Below are positions 17,512 through 28,400 of a DNA stretch of 64,000 nucleotides, piece after piece. The translations under genes and the position numbers were made by a program. This DNA comes from Streptomyces sp. NBC_00878 (lineage in GTDB: Bacteria > Actinomycetota > Actinomycetes > Streptomycetales > Streptomycetaceae): assembly GCF_026341515.1 (NCBI RefSeq), contig NZ_JAPEOK010000001.1, forward strand, positions 2,542,001-2,606,000, written 5' to 3'. The stretch's first letter is position 1. Each line of letters begins with the position of its first letter. The notes below the pieces were generated by a model. That model saw only the letters and a program-made list of their open reading frames with translations, did no database searches and had not been told where the DNA came from.

Positions 17512-18416
17512 GCGGTAAGTCCCTGGACGACCTGGCGCTGGAAGACGATGTACGCGGCGAGCACCGGCAGCATCGCCATCACGAGACCGGCGAACAGACC
17601 GGACCAGTCGCCCTTGTAGCCCTGGCTGACGGCCAGCTGGACGAGGCCCTGGGTGAGCACCTTCCGGTCGGGTTCGGTGTTGAGCACCGTCGGCAGCATG
17701 TACTGGTTCCACTGCCCCAGGAAGTTGAAGATGCCGACGCTGATCAGACCGGGCTTGGCCATCGGCAGCATCACCTGGAAGAACGTCCTGGTGTGCGAGG
17801 CGCCGTCCACGAAGGCCGCCTCGGCCACCGAGGACGGCAGCGTTCGGAAGAAGGCCGTCATGAAGAACACGGTGAACGGCAGCGAGTACGCGATGTAGAC
17901 CAGGATCAGTCCGGGCAGCGTGTTCAGCAGCGACAGGTTCTGCATGACGTAGAACAGCGGGACCAGCGCCAGGATGATCGGGAAGCTCATTCCTCCGATG
18001 AAGAGGAAGTAGATGAAGCGGTTCCCGGGGAAGTCGAAGCGCGCGAGGACGTACGCCGCCATGGAGCCCAGCAGCATGGTGCCGAGGAGCGAGAAGCCCA
18101 CCACGATCACCGTGTTGAGGAAGTAGTCGCTCATGTTCGCCGAGGTCCAGGCGCGCGACCAGTTCTCGAAGTGCAGTTTGTCGGGCAGCGCCCAGGGCGA
18201 GCTGAAGATGTCCCGGTCCGTCTTGAACGAGGTCATCACCGCCCACAGCAGCGGCATGACGACCATGAACGCCCAGAGGATGAGCATGCCGTGCGAGAAG
18301 AAGTTGAGGACCCTGCCCTCGGCGGCCTTCTCCGGCGGCCCGGGTGCGGCCGTCACCTTGGTGACGGGCGGCAGCTCCTCGGCGGTGTCCGCGGGAGGCG
18401 TGTCGGTCGTCTTCAT
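17496..18416 (-). CDS. ngcG: Amino-sugar/chitobiose ABC transporter permease
   Basis: About 306 residues, MalG class, with six predicted membrane helices and an EAAxxxGA-like loop (AEAAFVDGASHTRTFFQVMLPM). ATG 18416 is chosen because AGGAGG lies 6 nt upstream. An in-frame extension to 18491 would only add ADR repeats encoded by simple-sequence DNA. It pairs with NgcF to carry the sugar bound by NgcE. N-acetylglucosamine/diacetylchitobiose as substrate is by synteny with ngcEFG beside rok7B7 and acnA; no MsiK-type ATPase gene is local. Confidence 0.88.
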   Translation of the reverse strand: MKTTDTPPADTAEELPPVTKVTAAPGPPEKAAEGRVLNFFSHGMLILWAFMVVMPLLWAVMTSFKTDRDIFSSPWALPDKLHFENWSRAWTSANMSDYFLNTVIVVGFSLLGTMLLGSMAAYVLARFDFPGNRFIYFLFIGGMSFPIILALVPLFYVMQNLSLLNTLPGLILVYIAYSLPFTVFFMTAFFRTLPSSVAEAAFVDGASHTRTFFQVMLPMAKPGLISVGIFNFLGQWNQYMLPTVLNTEPDRKVLTQGLVQLAVSQGYKGDWSGLFAGLVMAMLPVLAAYIVFQRQVVQGLTAGALK

Positions 18417-18471
18417 TCGTGTCCTCCTCGCGGCTCGGTCGGCTCGATCAGCTCGATCGGCTCGGTCCGCA

Positions 18472-19401
18472 TCAGTACTCCAGCCGCTCACGTCGGCCGA
18501 GCTTCATCACGACGCCCACGAAGAGCAGCGTCAGGACGAGCAGGGCCACACCGATCGTCGTCGCGTAGGCGGCCTGGCCGTCGCGGAAGGCCTTCTGGTA
18601 GACGTACAGCGGCAGGACGGTCGTCGAATAGTCGGGGCCTCCGCCGTTCGGCCCCACGGTCATGATCTGCACGACCGCGAAGGACTCGGCGCCGAGCGCC
18701 AGGATGCCCATGTAGGCCCAGCCGGACTGCACGGTGTCCCAGAGCAGCGGCAGGGTGATCCGGAAGAACGTCGTGATGCGGTTCGCGCCGTCCAGCAGTG
18801 CGGCCTCGTAGTAATCCTTGGGAATGGAGGCCATTCCGGCGGAGAAGAGCACCACGAAGAAGCCGACGGTGGACCAGACGAGTACGGCGAAAACGCACCA
18901 CAGGGCGAGGTCGGGGTCGCCGAGCCAGTCGGGCTGGACGCTGTCCAGACCCACCGCCTTCAACGCGGAGTTGAGTGCGCCGCTGTTGGGGTTGTAGGCG
19001 AACTGGAACAGCAGCGCGACGATGGCGATCGACAGCACCTGCGGAAAGAAGTAGACAATCTTGTAGAAGGCCGATCCGCGCACCCCCGCGATCGCGGCGT
19101 TCTTCCGGCGCCGTCCGCCGACATTGAGCATGAAGGCGAAGAACAGGGCCAGGGTGAGCGTCACCAACGGCAGCAGCAGAACGAACGTGACGCTGTGCTG
19201 GAAGGACTTCCAGAAAACCTCGTCGTCGAGAATTCTCGTGTAGTTCTTGAAGCCCACCATCTTGAAGTCCGGGCTCAGGCCGCTCCAGTCCGTGAACGAA
19301 TAGTAGATGGACTGGACGAAGGGCCAGATCACGAACAGGACGTAGATGGCCAGAGGGGCCGCCAAGAACCCCACGATGAAACGGTATTTACCGTGTTGCA
19401 T
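18472..19401 (-). CDS. ngcF: Amino-sugar/chitobiose ABC transporter permease
   Basis: A 309-residue MalF-type permease. The first helix follows MQHGKYRFIVGFLAAPLAIY. The EAA loop is YYEAALLDGANRITTFFRITLP. It lies between ngcE and ngcG on the same strand. With no ATP-binding gene in this operon, energy probably comes from the shared MsiK ATPase, as known for sugar importers of this type in Streptomyces (inference). Confidence 0.88.
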   Translation of the reverse strand: MQHGKYRFIVGFLAAPLAIYVLFVIWPFVQSIYYSFTDWSGLSPDFKMVGFKNYTRILDDEVFWKSFQHSVTFVLLLPLVTLTLALFFAFMLNVGGRRRKNAAIAGVRGSAFYKIVYFFPQVLSIAIVALLFQFAYNPNSGALNSALKAVGLDSVQPDWLGDPDLALWCVFAVLVWSTVGFFVVLFSAGMASIPKDYYEAALLDGANRITTFFRITLPLLWDTVQSGWAYMGILALGAESFAVVQIMTVGPNGGGPDYSTTVLPLYVYQKAFRDGQAAYATTIGVALLVLTLLFVGVVMKLGRRERLEY

Positions 19402-19456
19402 TTCCTACCGACCCGATCTTCCCGCGGGCACTGCCGCCGACGCCGCGCATCGAGAG

Positions 19457-19495
19457 CCGGGGACCCCGGACCCGGTCACGGCCCGGGGTCCCCGG
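19457..19495. promoter_or_regulatory. Hairpin between ngcE and ngcF
   Basis: CCGGGGACCCCGG and CCGGGGTCCCCGG form a perfect 13-bp stem just after the ngcE stop. It probably limits read-through so the binding protein is made in excess. Confidence 0.7.
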
Positions 19496-19501
19496 CTGTG
19501 C

Positions 19502-20950
19502 TCACTGGTGCTTGTAGTGCTGGATGGAGTCGTCCTTGGCCGCTTCGTCGGCATAACCCTGGATCTTCTTGATGGCCTCGGCCGGGGTGAGCCGCCCCGC
19601 CATCATCTCGCCGAGACCGCCGACACCGATCTTCTCCTTCTGCAGCGCCACGTACCAGTCCTGGATGCGCGGGTTGACCACGTTGTCGCCGGCCTTCTCC
19701 AGGGCCGCGACACCGGACTTGAGGCCGGGGGTCAGCTCGATGCCGTCGGTGCCGCCGTTGAAAGCGGTCAGCGACTTGACGGACGCGGTGAAGTTCTTCG
19801 ACGAGGCCTCGCTGAGCATGATGCGCAGCTGCTCCATACCGCCGTCCGGGTTCTTGGCCTTGGCGGGGACGACGAAGGGCTCGCCGCCGGACGCCCAGAT
19901 GGTGCCGAAGGGCATCTTGTCCGCGCTGTCGATGCCGGTGGGCGCGGACACCGCGAGGTTGAAGTCCTTCGGCATGGTCTTCGCCGCCTCGTTCTCCACC
20001 CAGGAGCCGTTCGGGATGAAGAGCGCCTTGCCCTCGGTCCAGGCCGTCTGGGACTGGATGTGGTCCAGGCCCGGGGTGCCCTTGAGGATGTACCCCTTCT
20101 TGTAGAGCTCGTAGTAGGCCTCGAAGCAGGTCTTGACCGCGGGGTGCTTCCAGGCGTTCGGTTCGAGGTTGTCGATGGCGTCGAGGACCTCGGGGCCGCC
20201 GACCTTGGCGATCATCGGGTAGAGCGAGAAGGGGATGTAGTACGGGTGCTTGCCCGCGTACGTCCAGCCCGCCATGCCCTTCTTCTTCGCCTTCGCGCAG
20301 ACCGCGAGCATGTCGTCCCAGGTCTCCGGGTACGTGGCGTCGAGGGAGTCCAGCGCCTTCTGGGAGTACCACACGCCGTAGACGGTGTACGCGTAGTACA
20401 TGATCCAGACCGGGTCGCCGTCGAACTGGCCCATCTCGACGATGCCGGGGCGCAGGGTGTCCCGGACCTTCTTGCTCGGGTCGTCGACGGAGGCCGCGTC
20501 CAGCAGGGGCGTGAGGTCCGCGAGCTGCTTCTTGCCCACGAGGACGCCCATGTCCATCTGCTCGGCACCGGAGTTGTCGATCAGGTCCGGCGGGGTGCCC
20601 TGGTTGAAGCGCGGCTGCAGGACCGACTGGATCTTCTGGGTGGAGGAGAACTTGACCTTTGCCTTCGGGAAGTTCTTCTCGTAGACAGCTTTGGCGTCCT
20701 CGGCATATTTCGTACCGAAACCGCCGTCGAAGATGACGATCTCCAGCGGGGCGCTCTCGTTGACGGCGAGTGGATTTTCTTTGCTCTTCGTACCCTTGTC
20801 GACCTTTTCGTCACTGCCGCTGTCACCGCTGGCACACGCCGACAGGAAACTCATCGTGGGTACGGAAATCAGGCCGAGCGCAGCGGACCGCTTGATCAGA
20901 TCGCGGCGGCCGACGCCCTCACGGTTGTTGTGGGCGGAAGTGGATCCCAT
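19502..20950 (-). CDS. ngcE: Amino-sugar/chitobiose-binding lipoprotein
   Basis: A 482-residue solute-binding protein from ATG 20950, with a GAGGA ribosome site 8 nt upstream. The N-terminus carries a twin-arginine motif (GRRDLIKRSAALGLIS) and lipobox LSAC, so it is exported folded by Tat and lipid-anchored. Family-1 binding-protein features follow: FNQGTPPDLIDNSG, YETWDD-like ATYPETWDDMLAV, and GKALFIPNGSWVEN. In S. coelicolor this protein is reported to bind diacetylchitobiose. First gene of ngcEFG; the 5' gap to the GH92 gene is about 515 bp. Confidence 0.88.
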   Translation of the reverse strand: MGSTSAHNNREGVGRRDLIKRSAALGLISVPTMSFLSACASGDSGSDEKVDKGTKSKENPLAVNESAPLEIVIFDGGFGTKYAEDAKAVYEKNFPKAKVKFSSTQKIQSVLQPRFNQGTPPDLIDNSGAEQMDMGVLVGKKQLADLTPLLDAASVDDPSKKVRDTLRPGIVEMGQFDGDPVWIMYYAYTVYGVWYSQKALDSLDATYPETWDDMLAVCAKAKKKGMAGWTYAGKHPYYIPFSLYPMIAKVGGPEVLDAIDNLEPNAWKHPAVKTCFEAYYELYKKGYILKGTPGLDHIQSQTAWTEGKALFIPNGSWVENEAAKTMPKDFNLAVSAPTGIDSADKMPFGTIWASGGEPFVVPAKAKNPDGGMEQLRIMLSEASSKNFTASVKSLTAFNGGTDGIELTPGLKSGVAALEKAGDNVVNPRIQDWYVALQKEKIGVGGLGEMMAGRLTPAEAIKKIQGYADEAAKDDSIQHYKHQ

Positions 20951-21466
20951 GCTCAAGTCCTCGCCTTCATCAGGACTCAGGCGGTGAACCGGACCCTCCC
21001 CGGCACCGCGGGTTGTTGAAGCTGGGGTCGTGCACTTGTGCAAGCACCGGATCAGCAGGAATACACGGCGACCGGCGTGCGCCGCGCCCCCTCTTCCCCG
21101 TGGCCGTTTACCTGCCCGCGGCCGGTCGAACGACAGGGCGGACGCCGACAGGTATAGTCCACTTTCCGTCAGCGGAGCAAGATCGAATGCACGGTTGGCC
21201 GACACTCTTTCCCGAAGTGAGACCTCGCGGAAATATCAGCTGTCCGCAGGCCCGCCGACATATCGAGCGATCAGGCAACCATCAGCTGCCGAACAGGAAG
21301 CCGACAGGTGAGCCCACGGGCGGACTATTGGGTCAGGTGCGATCAATACACCCCATACGCCACACCCAACACCCTTGACATCACTGACCACTTGACTCCC
21401 TACTGGACCTGCGCAGTGAGTATGACAACGTTGTCCAGGCGCACGTGACAGGGAGGGTGCTGGCGC
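20951..21466. promoter_or_regulatory. Divergent control region between ngcE and the first GH92 gene
   Basis: 516 bp without a supported gene. It holds a TGCAC-TT-GTGCA palindrome at 21031-21042 on the ngcE side. On the GH92 side are possible -35 hexamers TTGACA (21375-21380) and TTGACT (21392-21397), and the operator at 21424-21435. Confidence 0.6.
21424..21435. promoter_or_regulatory. GACAACGTTGTC operator of the first GH92 gene
   Basis: A perfect 12-bp palindrome, 31 bp before the start codon and near the expected transcription start. The same word precedes the second GH92 gene. It is LacI/ROK-like in form. Confidence 0.7.
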
Positions 21467-24400
21467 ATGCACCACAGATCTCGGCAAGGTTCTCCGCACA
21501 GATCTCGTTTCGGAGCACGGCACGGTTGGGGTTCCACGGCGGTCCTCGGAGCGGCCGCTTTCGCACTGGTGGTGGCCTCGCAGGGCGCCGCCGTCGCCCG
21601 GCCGGCCCAAGCCGCCGCCGCGGACCGCGAGTTCGGTTCCTCCTTCGAGGCGGGTGAACCCGCACCCGACTGGCTCAATACGGTCGACACCGCGTCCGAT
21701 GGTTCGAAGCGTTCGTCGGGCGTCGACGGCGGCTTCAGCACCGGCATTCCCGGCAATGTGACCGAGCACGTCACGGACGTCCGCGCGAGTGGCGAGAACA
21801 CCGGCTCGGGCGAGGTGAAGGAGAACCTCGTCGACGTCGAGCCCGGCACCAAGTGGCTGACCTTCGCACCCACCGGCTGGGTGGAGTTCGAGCTGGACGC
21901 CCCGGTCAAGCTGGTGACGTACGCGCTCACGTCGGCCAACGACCACGACGAGCGCGACCCGGTCGACTGGACCTTCCAGGGATCCGCGGACGGCAAGGAG
22001 TGGAAGACCCTCGACACCCGCACCGGCGAGTCCTTCGGCGAGCGGTTCCAGACGAAGTCGTACGACCTCGCCGAGCCCGCGGAGTACCAGCACTTCCGGC
22101 TCGACATCACCAAGAGCAACGGCGCTCCGGACGCCCTGCAACTCGCCGATGTGCAGTTCTCGACGGGTGGCGGCGCGGAGCCGACGCCCAAGGACATGCT
22201 CTCGCTGGTGGACCGCGGCCCGGCCGGCTCCCCCACCGCGAAGGCGGGCGCGGGCTTCACCGGCAAGCGCGCCCTGCGGTACGCGGGCACGCACAAGGCG
22301 GACGGCCGCGCCTACTCGTACAACAAGGTCTTCGACGTGAACGTGGCCGTGGGCCGCGACACCGAACTGGCCTACCGGGTCTTCCCGTCGATGGCGGACG
22401 GCGACCGGGACTACGACGCCACGAACGTGTCGGTGGACCTGGCCTTCACGGACGGCACCTATCTGAGTGACCTGCGCGCCCAGGACCAGCACGGGTTCGC
22501 GCTGACGCCGCAGGGCCAGGGCGCCTCGAAGGTGCTGTACGTCAACCAGTGGAACAACGTCGTCTCGCGGATCGGCTCGGTCGCGGCCGGCCGGACGGTC
22601 GACCGGATCCTGGTCGCGTACGACTCCGCGAAGGGGCCCGCGAAGTTCCGCGGCTGGCTGGACGACGTGAAGCTGAGCGTGCAGAAGCCCGAGAAGCCCA
22701 AGGCACATCTGTCGGACTACGCGTCCACCACGCGCGGCACCAACTCCAGCGGCGGCTTCTCGCGCGGCAACAACTTCCCGGCGACGGCCGTCCCGCACGG
22801 CTTCAACTTCTGGACGCCGGTGACGAACGCGGGTTCGCTCAGCTGGCTCTACGACTACGCGCGCGCCAACAACGCGGACAATCTGCCGACGATACAGGCG
22901 TTCAGCGCGAGTCATGAGCCGAGCCCGTGGATGGGCGACCGGCAGACCTTCCAGGTGATGCCGTCGGCCGCGTCCGGCACTCCGGACACGGGCCGCACGG
23001 CCCGCGCGCTGCCCTTCAAGCACGAGAACGAGACGGCACGCCCGTACTACTACGGGGTGCGGTTCGAGAACGGGCTGAAGACGGAGATGGCGCCGACGGA
23101 CCACGCGGCGGCCCTGCGCTTCACCTACCCCGGCGACGACGCGAGCGTCCTCTTCGACAACGTCACCGACCAGGCGGGTCTGACGCTCAACAAGGAGAAC
23201 GGGACCTTCACGGGCTATTCGGACGTGAAGTCCGGCCTGTCGACGGGCGCCACCCGCCTCTTCGTGTACGGGGTCTTCGACGCGGAGGTCACCGAGGGCG
23301 GCTCCTCCGGTGTGAAGGGCCATCTGCGGTTCAAGGCGGGCGAGGACCGCACGGTCACGCTCCGCCTGGCCACCTCCCTGATCAGCATCGACCAGGCCAA
23401 GGACAACCTCCGTCAGGAGATCCCCGACGGCACGTCCTTCGACACGGTCAAGTCGCGCGCCCAGAAGCAGTGGGACAAGATCCTCGGCAAGGTCGAGGTC
23501 GAGGGCGCGACCCCGGACCAGCTGACGACCCTCTACTCCAGCCTCTACCGGCTGTACCTCTACCCCAACTCCGGCTTCGAGAAGGTCGGTTCGAAGTTCC
23601 AGTACGCGTCGCCGTTCTCGCCGATGCCCGGCCCGGACACCCCGACGCACACCGGCGCGAAGATCGTCGACGGCAAGGTGTACGTCAACAACGGCTTCTG
23701 GGACACGTATCGGACGACCTGGCCGGCCTACTCACTGCTGACGCCCGGTCAGGCGGGTGAGATGGTCGACGGGTTCGTGCAGCAGTACAAGGACGGCGGC
23801 TGGACCTCGCGCTGGTCCTCGCCCGGCTACGCGGACCTGATGACCGGCACCTCGTCGGACGTGGCGTTCGCGGACGCGTACGTGAAGGGGGTCGACTTCG
23901 ACGCGAAGTCGGCGTACGACGCGGCCGTCAAGAACGCGACCGTCGTGCCGCCCTCCTCGGGTGTGGGCCGCAAGGGCATGACGACCTCCCCGTTCCTCGG
24001 CTACACGAGCAGCGACACGCACGAGGGCCTGTCGTGGGCGCTGGAGGGCTACCTCAACGACTACGGCATCGCGAAGATGGGCCAGGCCCTCTTCAAGAAG
24101 ACGGGCGAGAAGCGCTACCAGGAGGAGGCCGAGTACTTCCTCAACCGCGCCCAGGAATATGTGAAGTTGTTCGACGACAAGGCGGGCTTCTTCCAGGGCC
24201 GTGACCAGAAGGGCGACTGGCGGGTCGAGTCGTCCAAGTTCGACCCGAGGGTGTGGGGTTACGACTACACCGAGACGAACGGCTGGGGGTACGCCTTCAC
24301 CGCGCCCCAGGACTCCCGTGGCCTCGCCAACCTGTACGGCGGACGCTCCGGGCTCGCGGAGAAGCTCGACACGTACTTCGCGACGCCGGAGACCGCCTCG

Positions 24401-25306
24401 CCCGAGTTCGTCGGCTCGTACGGGGGCGTCATCCACGAGATGACCGAGGCCCGTGACGTGCGGATGGGCATGTACGGGCACTCCAACCAGGTCGCTCACC
24501 ACGTGAACTACATGTACAACGCGGCGAGTCAGCCCTGGAAGACGCAGAAGAACGTCCGCGAGGTGCTGTCCCGCCTCTACACCGGCAGCGAGATCGGGCA
24601 GGGCTACCACGGCGACGAGGACAACGGCGAGCAGTCGGCCTGGTTCCTCTTCTCCTCGCTCGGCTTCTACCCGCTGGTCATGGGCAGCGGCGAATACGCC
24701 GTCGGCTCACCGCTGTTCACCAAGGCGACCGTGCACCTGGAGAACGGCCGGGAGCTCGTCGTGAAGGCCCCGAAGAACAGCGCGAAGAACGTCTACGTGC
24801 AGGGCCTGAAGGTCAACGGCAAGGCGTGGACGAAGACTTCGCTCCCCCACTCGCTCATCTCCGGTGGTGGCGTGCTGGAGTTCGACATGGGGTCGAAGCC
24901 GTCCTCGTGGGGCACCGGGAAGAACGCGGCGCCCGTCTCGATCACCCAGGACGACAAGGTGCCGTCGCCCCGGAGCGATGTCATCAAGGGCGAGGGCGAG
25001 TTGTTCGACAACACCTCGGCGACGAACGCGACCGTCGCGTCCGCGGACCTGCCGACCGCCGCCCCGGCCAAGGCCGTTCAGTACACGCTGACGTCGGCCG
25101 AGCGCTCCAAGGCTCCGCAGGGCTGGGTCCTCCAGGGCTCGTCCGACGGGACCACGTGGAAGGACCTCGACAAGCGGTCCGGCCAGTCCTTCACCTGGGA
25201 CCGGCAGACACGGGCCTTCTCGGTCGCGACGCCCGGGACGTACGCGAAGTACCGCCTGGTCCTCGACGGTGAGGCGACGCTGGCGGAGGTGGAACTGCTG
25301 AGCTGA
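21467..25306 (+). CDS. Secreted GH92 alpha-mannosidase with two discoidin-like domains
   Basis: A 1279-residue exported protein. A signal peptide covers about residues 1-50 (basic start, hydrophobic core, ARPAQAAAA). A discoidin/CBM32-like domain is at about 110-235 (WVEFELDAPVKLVTYALTSA, WTFQGSADGKEWKTLDTR). The GH92 catalytic region is at about 410-1120, with SSGGFSRGNNFPATAVPHGF, NNGFWDTYRTTWPAYSLL, MYGHSNQVAHHVNYMY and EDNGEQSAWFLFSSLGFYP. A second discoidin-like domain ends the chain. GH92 enzymes are calcium-dependent exo-alpha-mannosidases acting on N-glycans or mannans. Ribosome site GGGAGG. Convergent with the second GH92 gene. Confidence 0.93.
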   Translation: MHHRSRQGSPHRSRFGARHGWGSTAVLGAAAFALVVASQGAAVARPAQAAAADREFGSSFEAGEPAPDWLNTVDTASDGSKRSSGVDGGFSTGIPGNVTEHVTDVRASGENTGSGEVKENLVDVEPGTKWLTFAPTGWVEFELDAPVKLVTYALTSANDHDERDPVDWTFQGSADGKEWKTLDTRTGESFGERFQTKSYDLAEPAEYQHFRLDITKSNGAPDALQLADVQFSTGGGAEPTPKDMLSLVDRGPAGSPTAKAGAGFTGKRALRYAGTHKADGRAYSYNKVFDVNVAVGRDTELAYRVFPSMADGDRDYDATNVSVDLAFTDGTYLSDLRAQDQHGFALTPQGQGASKVLYVNQWNNVVSRIGSVAAGRTVDRILVAYDSAKGPAKFRGWLDDVKLSVQKPEKPKAHLSDYASTTRGTNSSGGFSRGNNFPATAVPHGFNFWTPVTNAGSLSWLYDYARANNADNLPTIQAFSASHEPSPWMGDRQTFQVMPSAASGTPDTGRTARALPFKHENETARPYYYGVRFENGLKTEMAPTDHAAALRFTYPGDDASVLFDNVTDQAGLTLNKENGTFTGYSDVKSGLSTGATRLFVYGVFDAEVTEGGSSGVKGHLRFKAGEDRTVTLRLATSLISIDQAKDNLRQEIPDGTSFDTVKSRAQKQWDKILGKVEVEGATPDQLTTLYSSLYRLYLYPNSGFEKVGSKFQYASPFSPMPGPDTPTHTGAKIVDGKVYVNNGFWDTYRTTWPAYSLLTPGQAGEMVDGFVQQYKDGGWTSRWSSPGYADLMTGTSSDVAFADAYVKGVDFDAKSAYDAAVKNATVVPPSSGVGRKGMTTSPFLGYTSSDTHEGLSWALEGYLNDYGIAKMGQALFKKTGEKRYQEEAEYFLNRAQEYVKLFDDKAGFFQGRDQKGDWRVESSKFDPRVWGYDYTETNGWGYAFTAPQDSRGLANLYGGRSGLAEKLDTYFATPETASPEFVGSYGGVIHEMTEARDVRMGMYGHSNQVAHHVNYMYNAASQPWKTQKNVREVLSRLYTGSEIGQGYHGDEDNGEQSAWFLFSSLGFYPLVMGSGEYAVGSPLFTKATVHLENGRELVVKAPKNSAKNVYVQGLKVNGKAWTKTSLPHSLISGGGVLEFDMGSKPSSWGTGKNAAPVSITQDDKVPSPRSDVIKGEGELFDNTSATNATVASADLPTAAPAKAVQYTLTSAERSKAPQGWVLQGSSDGTTWKDLDKRSGQSFTWDRQTRAFSVATPGTYAKYRLVLDGEATLAEVELLS

Positions 25307-25344
25307 CGCACGGCGCGGCCCGCACACGCGGCCCGCACACGCTA

Positions 25345-25378
25345 CCGCCTCCGCCGGTTGGAGTACCGGCGGAGGCGG
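25345..25378. terminator. Shared bidirectional terminator between two GH92 genes
   Basis: CCGCCTCCGCCGGT-TGGAGT-ACCGGCGGAGGCGG, a perfect 14-bp stem and 6-nt loop between the convergent stops. Confidence 0.85.
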
Positions 25379-25401
25379 ACTGCGTTGTCAGGTACGGGAG
25401 T

Positions 25402-28400
25402 TCAGTTCACCGCGACGGTGAACACATGCAGGCCGGCGTTGTCCGGCAGCTTCACGCTCTTGACCGTCCGGCCGGCCGGTGCCACGAACGGCTTCGTCGC
25501 GAAGACATACGTGGCGACCGGGTCCTTGTCCGCGCCCGCGACGTTCCGGTACGCGGCCCGGGCGACGACCTCGTTGCCGTACTGGACGGTGCCGCCGCCC
25601 CCGCCGACGGTCCAGTCGGTGAAGGAGAGGTCGACGGAGTCGGTGGTGCCGTCGTCGTACGTGACGGTCGCCCGGGTCTGCTGGTTGCCGTTGACCGCGC
25701 TGCCGATGAAGCTCAACTCGGCCGCCGGCGTCGGGAGTCCGATGCTCTGACCGGTCGCCGAGGCGTTGTCCGGACGGCCCGACGGGGAGTTCGGCCAGGT
25801 GTAGGTGAGACCGTTCACGGAACCCTGCCCGCCCGGGGTGAGACCGGCCGCCGCGAGGGCCTGGCGGGAGTAGCTCCAGCCGCCGCCGTCGTAGTCGCCC
25901 TCGGAGTGGTCACCGGTGTCGTCCGAGATCCCGGTGTTGTTGTACGCGGCGAGCAGCGACCCGGGCGCGGCGACGGTGAGGGCGACGGGCTGCTCGTACG
26001 AGGTGTCCCCGGCGCCGGAGGTCACGGCGACCAAGACGTCGTAGAAGCCCTGCTTGGCGTCCTCGTCCGCGGCGAGCGTGATCGTCTGGGCCCCGTCCGT
26101 GACCGTGCCTTCGGCGGGGGTCGCCCGGACACCCTCGGGGGTCTCGACGCGGAAGCGCACCTCGGGGCCCGTGCCGCCGCTCAGCGCGAGCGCGCGGATG
26201 TCGAGCTTCGTACTGCCGCCGGGGGCGACCGTCGCCGTGGTCGGGCCGACACCGATCTGGTACGGCTGCTCGCCCTCGCGGAAGGACGGCGGGGCGTCCC
26301 CGGCCGCGCTCCCCCAGGCCCGGTTCGGCGTGCCGGCGAGGGTGTAGTCGAGCGTGCCGCCGTCGCGCACGAAGGACGCGGGCAGCCAAGGGCGTTCGCT
26401 CGTACTGCCGTTGACCTTCAGCGACTGGATGTACGGCGAGTCCGCCGCCGCGCCCGCCGCCCGGATGTCGATGTCGTTGCCGTTCGGGCGCGAGATGCGG
26501 GCCCGCGGGAACACCGGTGATCCCAGGACGAGTTCGGCCCGCGAAGGCACCTGCGGATACATACCGAGCGCGGAGAAGACGTACCAGGACGACATCGCGC
26601 CGAGGTCGTCGTTGCCGGGGATGCCGCCGGGCTGGGTGGACCACAGCTTGCCCATCGCGGCCCGTACGGTCTCCTGGGTCTTGTGGGGCGCGCCCGCGTA
26701 GGCGTACAGGTAGGGCACGTTGATGGACGGCTCGTTGTCCAGTTCGGACTTGTCACCGCCGCTGCCGGTGAAGGCCCAGCTGCCGTCTGCGTTGTGGAAG
26801 AAGGAGTCCAGCCGATCGACCGCCTTGCTCTTTCCGCCCATCGCGGCGAAGAGGCCGGCCGGGTTGTGCTGGACCATCCAGGTGTACTGGGCCGCCGTGC
26901 CCTCGACGAATCCGTTGCCGGTGGCCGGGGTGAAGCCGGTGACCCAACTGCCGTCCGCCTTACGGTTTGCGATGTAGCCGCCGGTGGGGTCGGCCGCGAT
27001 GTTGAAGTTGTTCTGCCACCACTGGGAGCGACGGGTGAAGGCCTCGGCGGTCTTCTTCTCCCCTGCGGCGGTGGCGAGTTGGCCGAGGGCGAAGTCGGCG
27101 CCGGACATCTCCAGGGTTTCGGCGGCGCCGCCCCAGGCGTTGGACACGGACGGCATGTAGTTCTTCGCCAAGTACTTGTCCAGGGACGGGCGTTGGCCGA
27201 CGGACATGATGGGCTTCCCGGCCGGGCTCAGGTCGAGATCGGTCGGTACGGTGGCCGCCTTCACCAGTGAGTCGAGCGCGCCGCGCAGGTCGAAGTCCCG
27301 GCCGCCGAAGGCTCTGATGCCCGCCAGGGTGGCCGGTGCCGGGTCGCCGTTCATGACATGCGTGCCGCTCGCGCCGTGCAGCCAGCGGTCCCAGACGCCG
27401 CCGTTCTGGCGGGCCAGTTCGAGCAGCGACTGCGCGATGTCGGAGCCGGTGCGCGGGTCCAGGAAAGTGAGCAGCTGGACCTGGGAGCGGTAGACGTCCC
27501 AGCCGGAGTAGGTGCCGTACTGGGCGCGGTGTCCCGTACCCACCTGGTGCACCTTGCCGTCAGGGCCTCTGTATCTGCGGTCGGTGTCGCTGATGACGTT
27601 CGGGTGGAGGAGGGAGTGGTAGAGCGCGGTGTAGAAGGTGGTGCGCTCGTCGTCCGTGCCGCCGCCGACCTTGACGGCGGAGAGGCGGTCGCGCCAGGCC
27701 TTGCGCGCGGCGTCCTGGACGTCGTCGAAGGAGCGGCGGGGCGGGTTCTCGGCGGCGAGGTTGGCCTCGGCTCCGGCCCGACTGACGTACGAGATACCGA
27801 CCTTGACGTTCACCGGGTCGGCGCCGGGCTCGAACTCCACATAGCCGCCCGCACCCTTGCCCGCGACCGGTCGGCCGTTGGTCCCGAATCCGCCGGTGCC
27901 GCCGCTCGCCTCGGTGGCGCCGGGGTTGAGCTTGTCGTCCTGCCAGGTGCCGGTGGCCTTGAAGGCGCGGTCGAAGCGGGCGGTGAAGTGGAGGGTGTAG
28001 TAGCTGCGTTGGCCCTCGGGGTCCAGGTAGCCGCAGAAGTTGCCGGACGTCACCGAGCCGGAGACCGTACGGGTCTCGGGGTCGATGCGGACGTCCGAAG
28101 TGGTCGACCCCACCTCGGAGTTGGCGGTGCGGATCAGCAGCGAGGCCGGCTTGTCGGCGGGGAAGGCGAAGCGGCCCGAGCCCGTGCGGGCGGTCGCCGT
28201 GAGGTCCGCGGTGACGCCGGAGGAGAGACCGACCTTGTAGTGGCCGGGTTCGGCGGTCTCGTCGGTGTGCGCGAAGTCCGCCGCGTACACCTCGTCCTTG
28301 GTGTCGCTCGCCGGGGACGAGGTGACCTCGCCCGCGTACGGGAAGAACGGGATGTCTCCGCTGCCGCCCGCGCAGCCCGTACCGGACATGTGGGTGAGGC

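Noticed and set aside
21236..23650. Long minus-strand open frame across the first GH92 gene
   Set aside because: Shadow frame; no motif, while the plus-strand GH92 is unmistakable.
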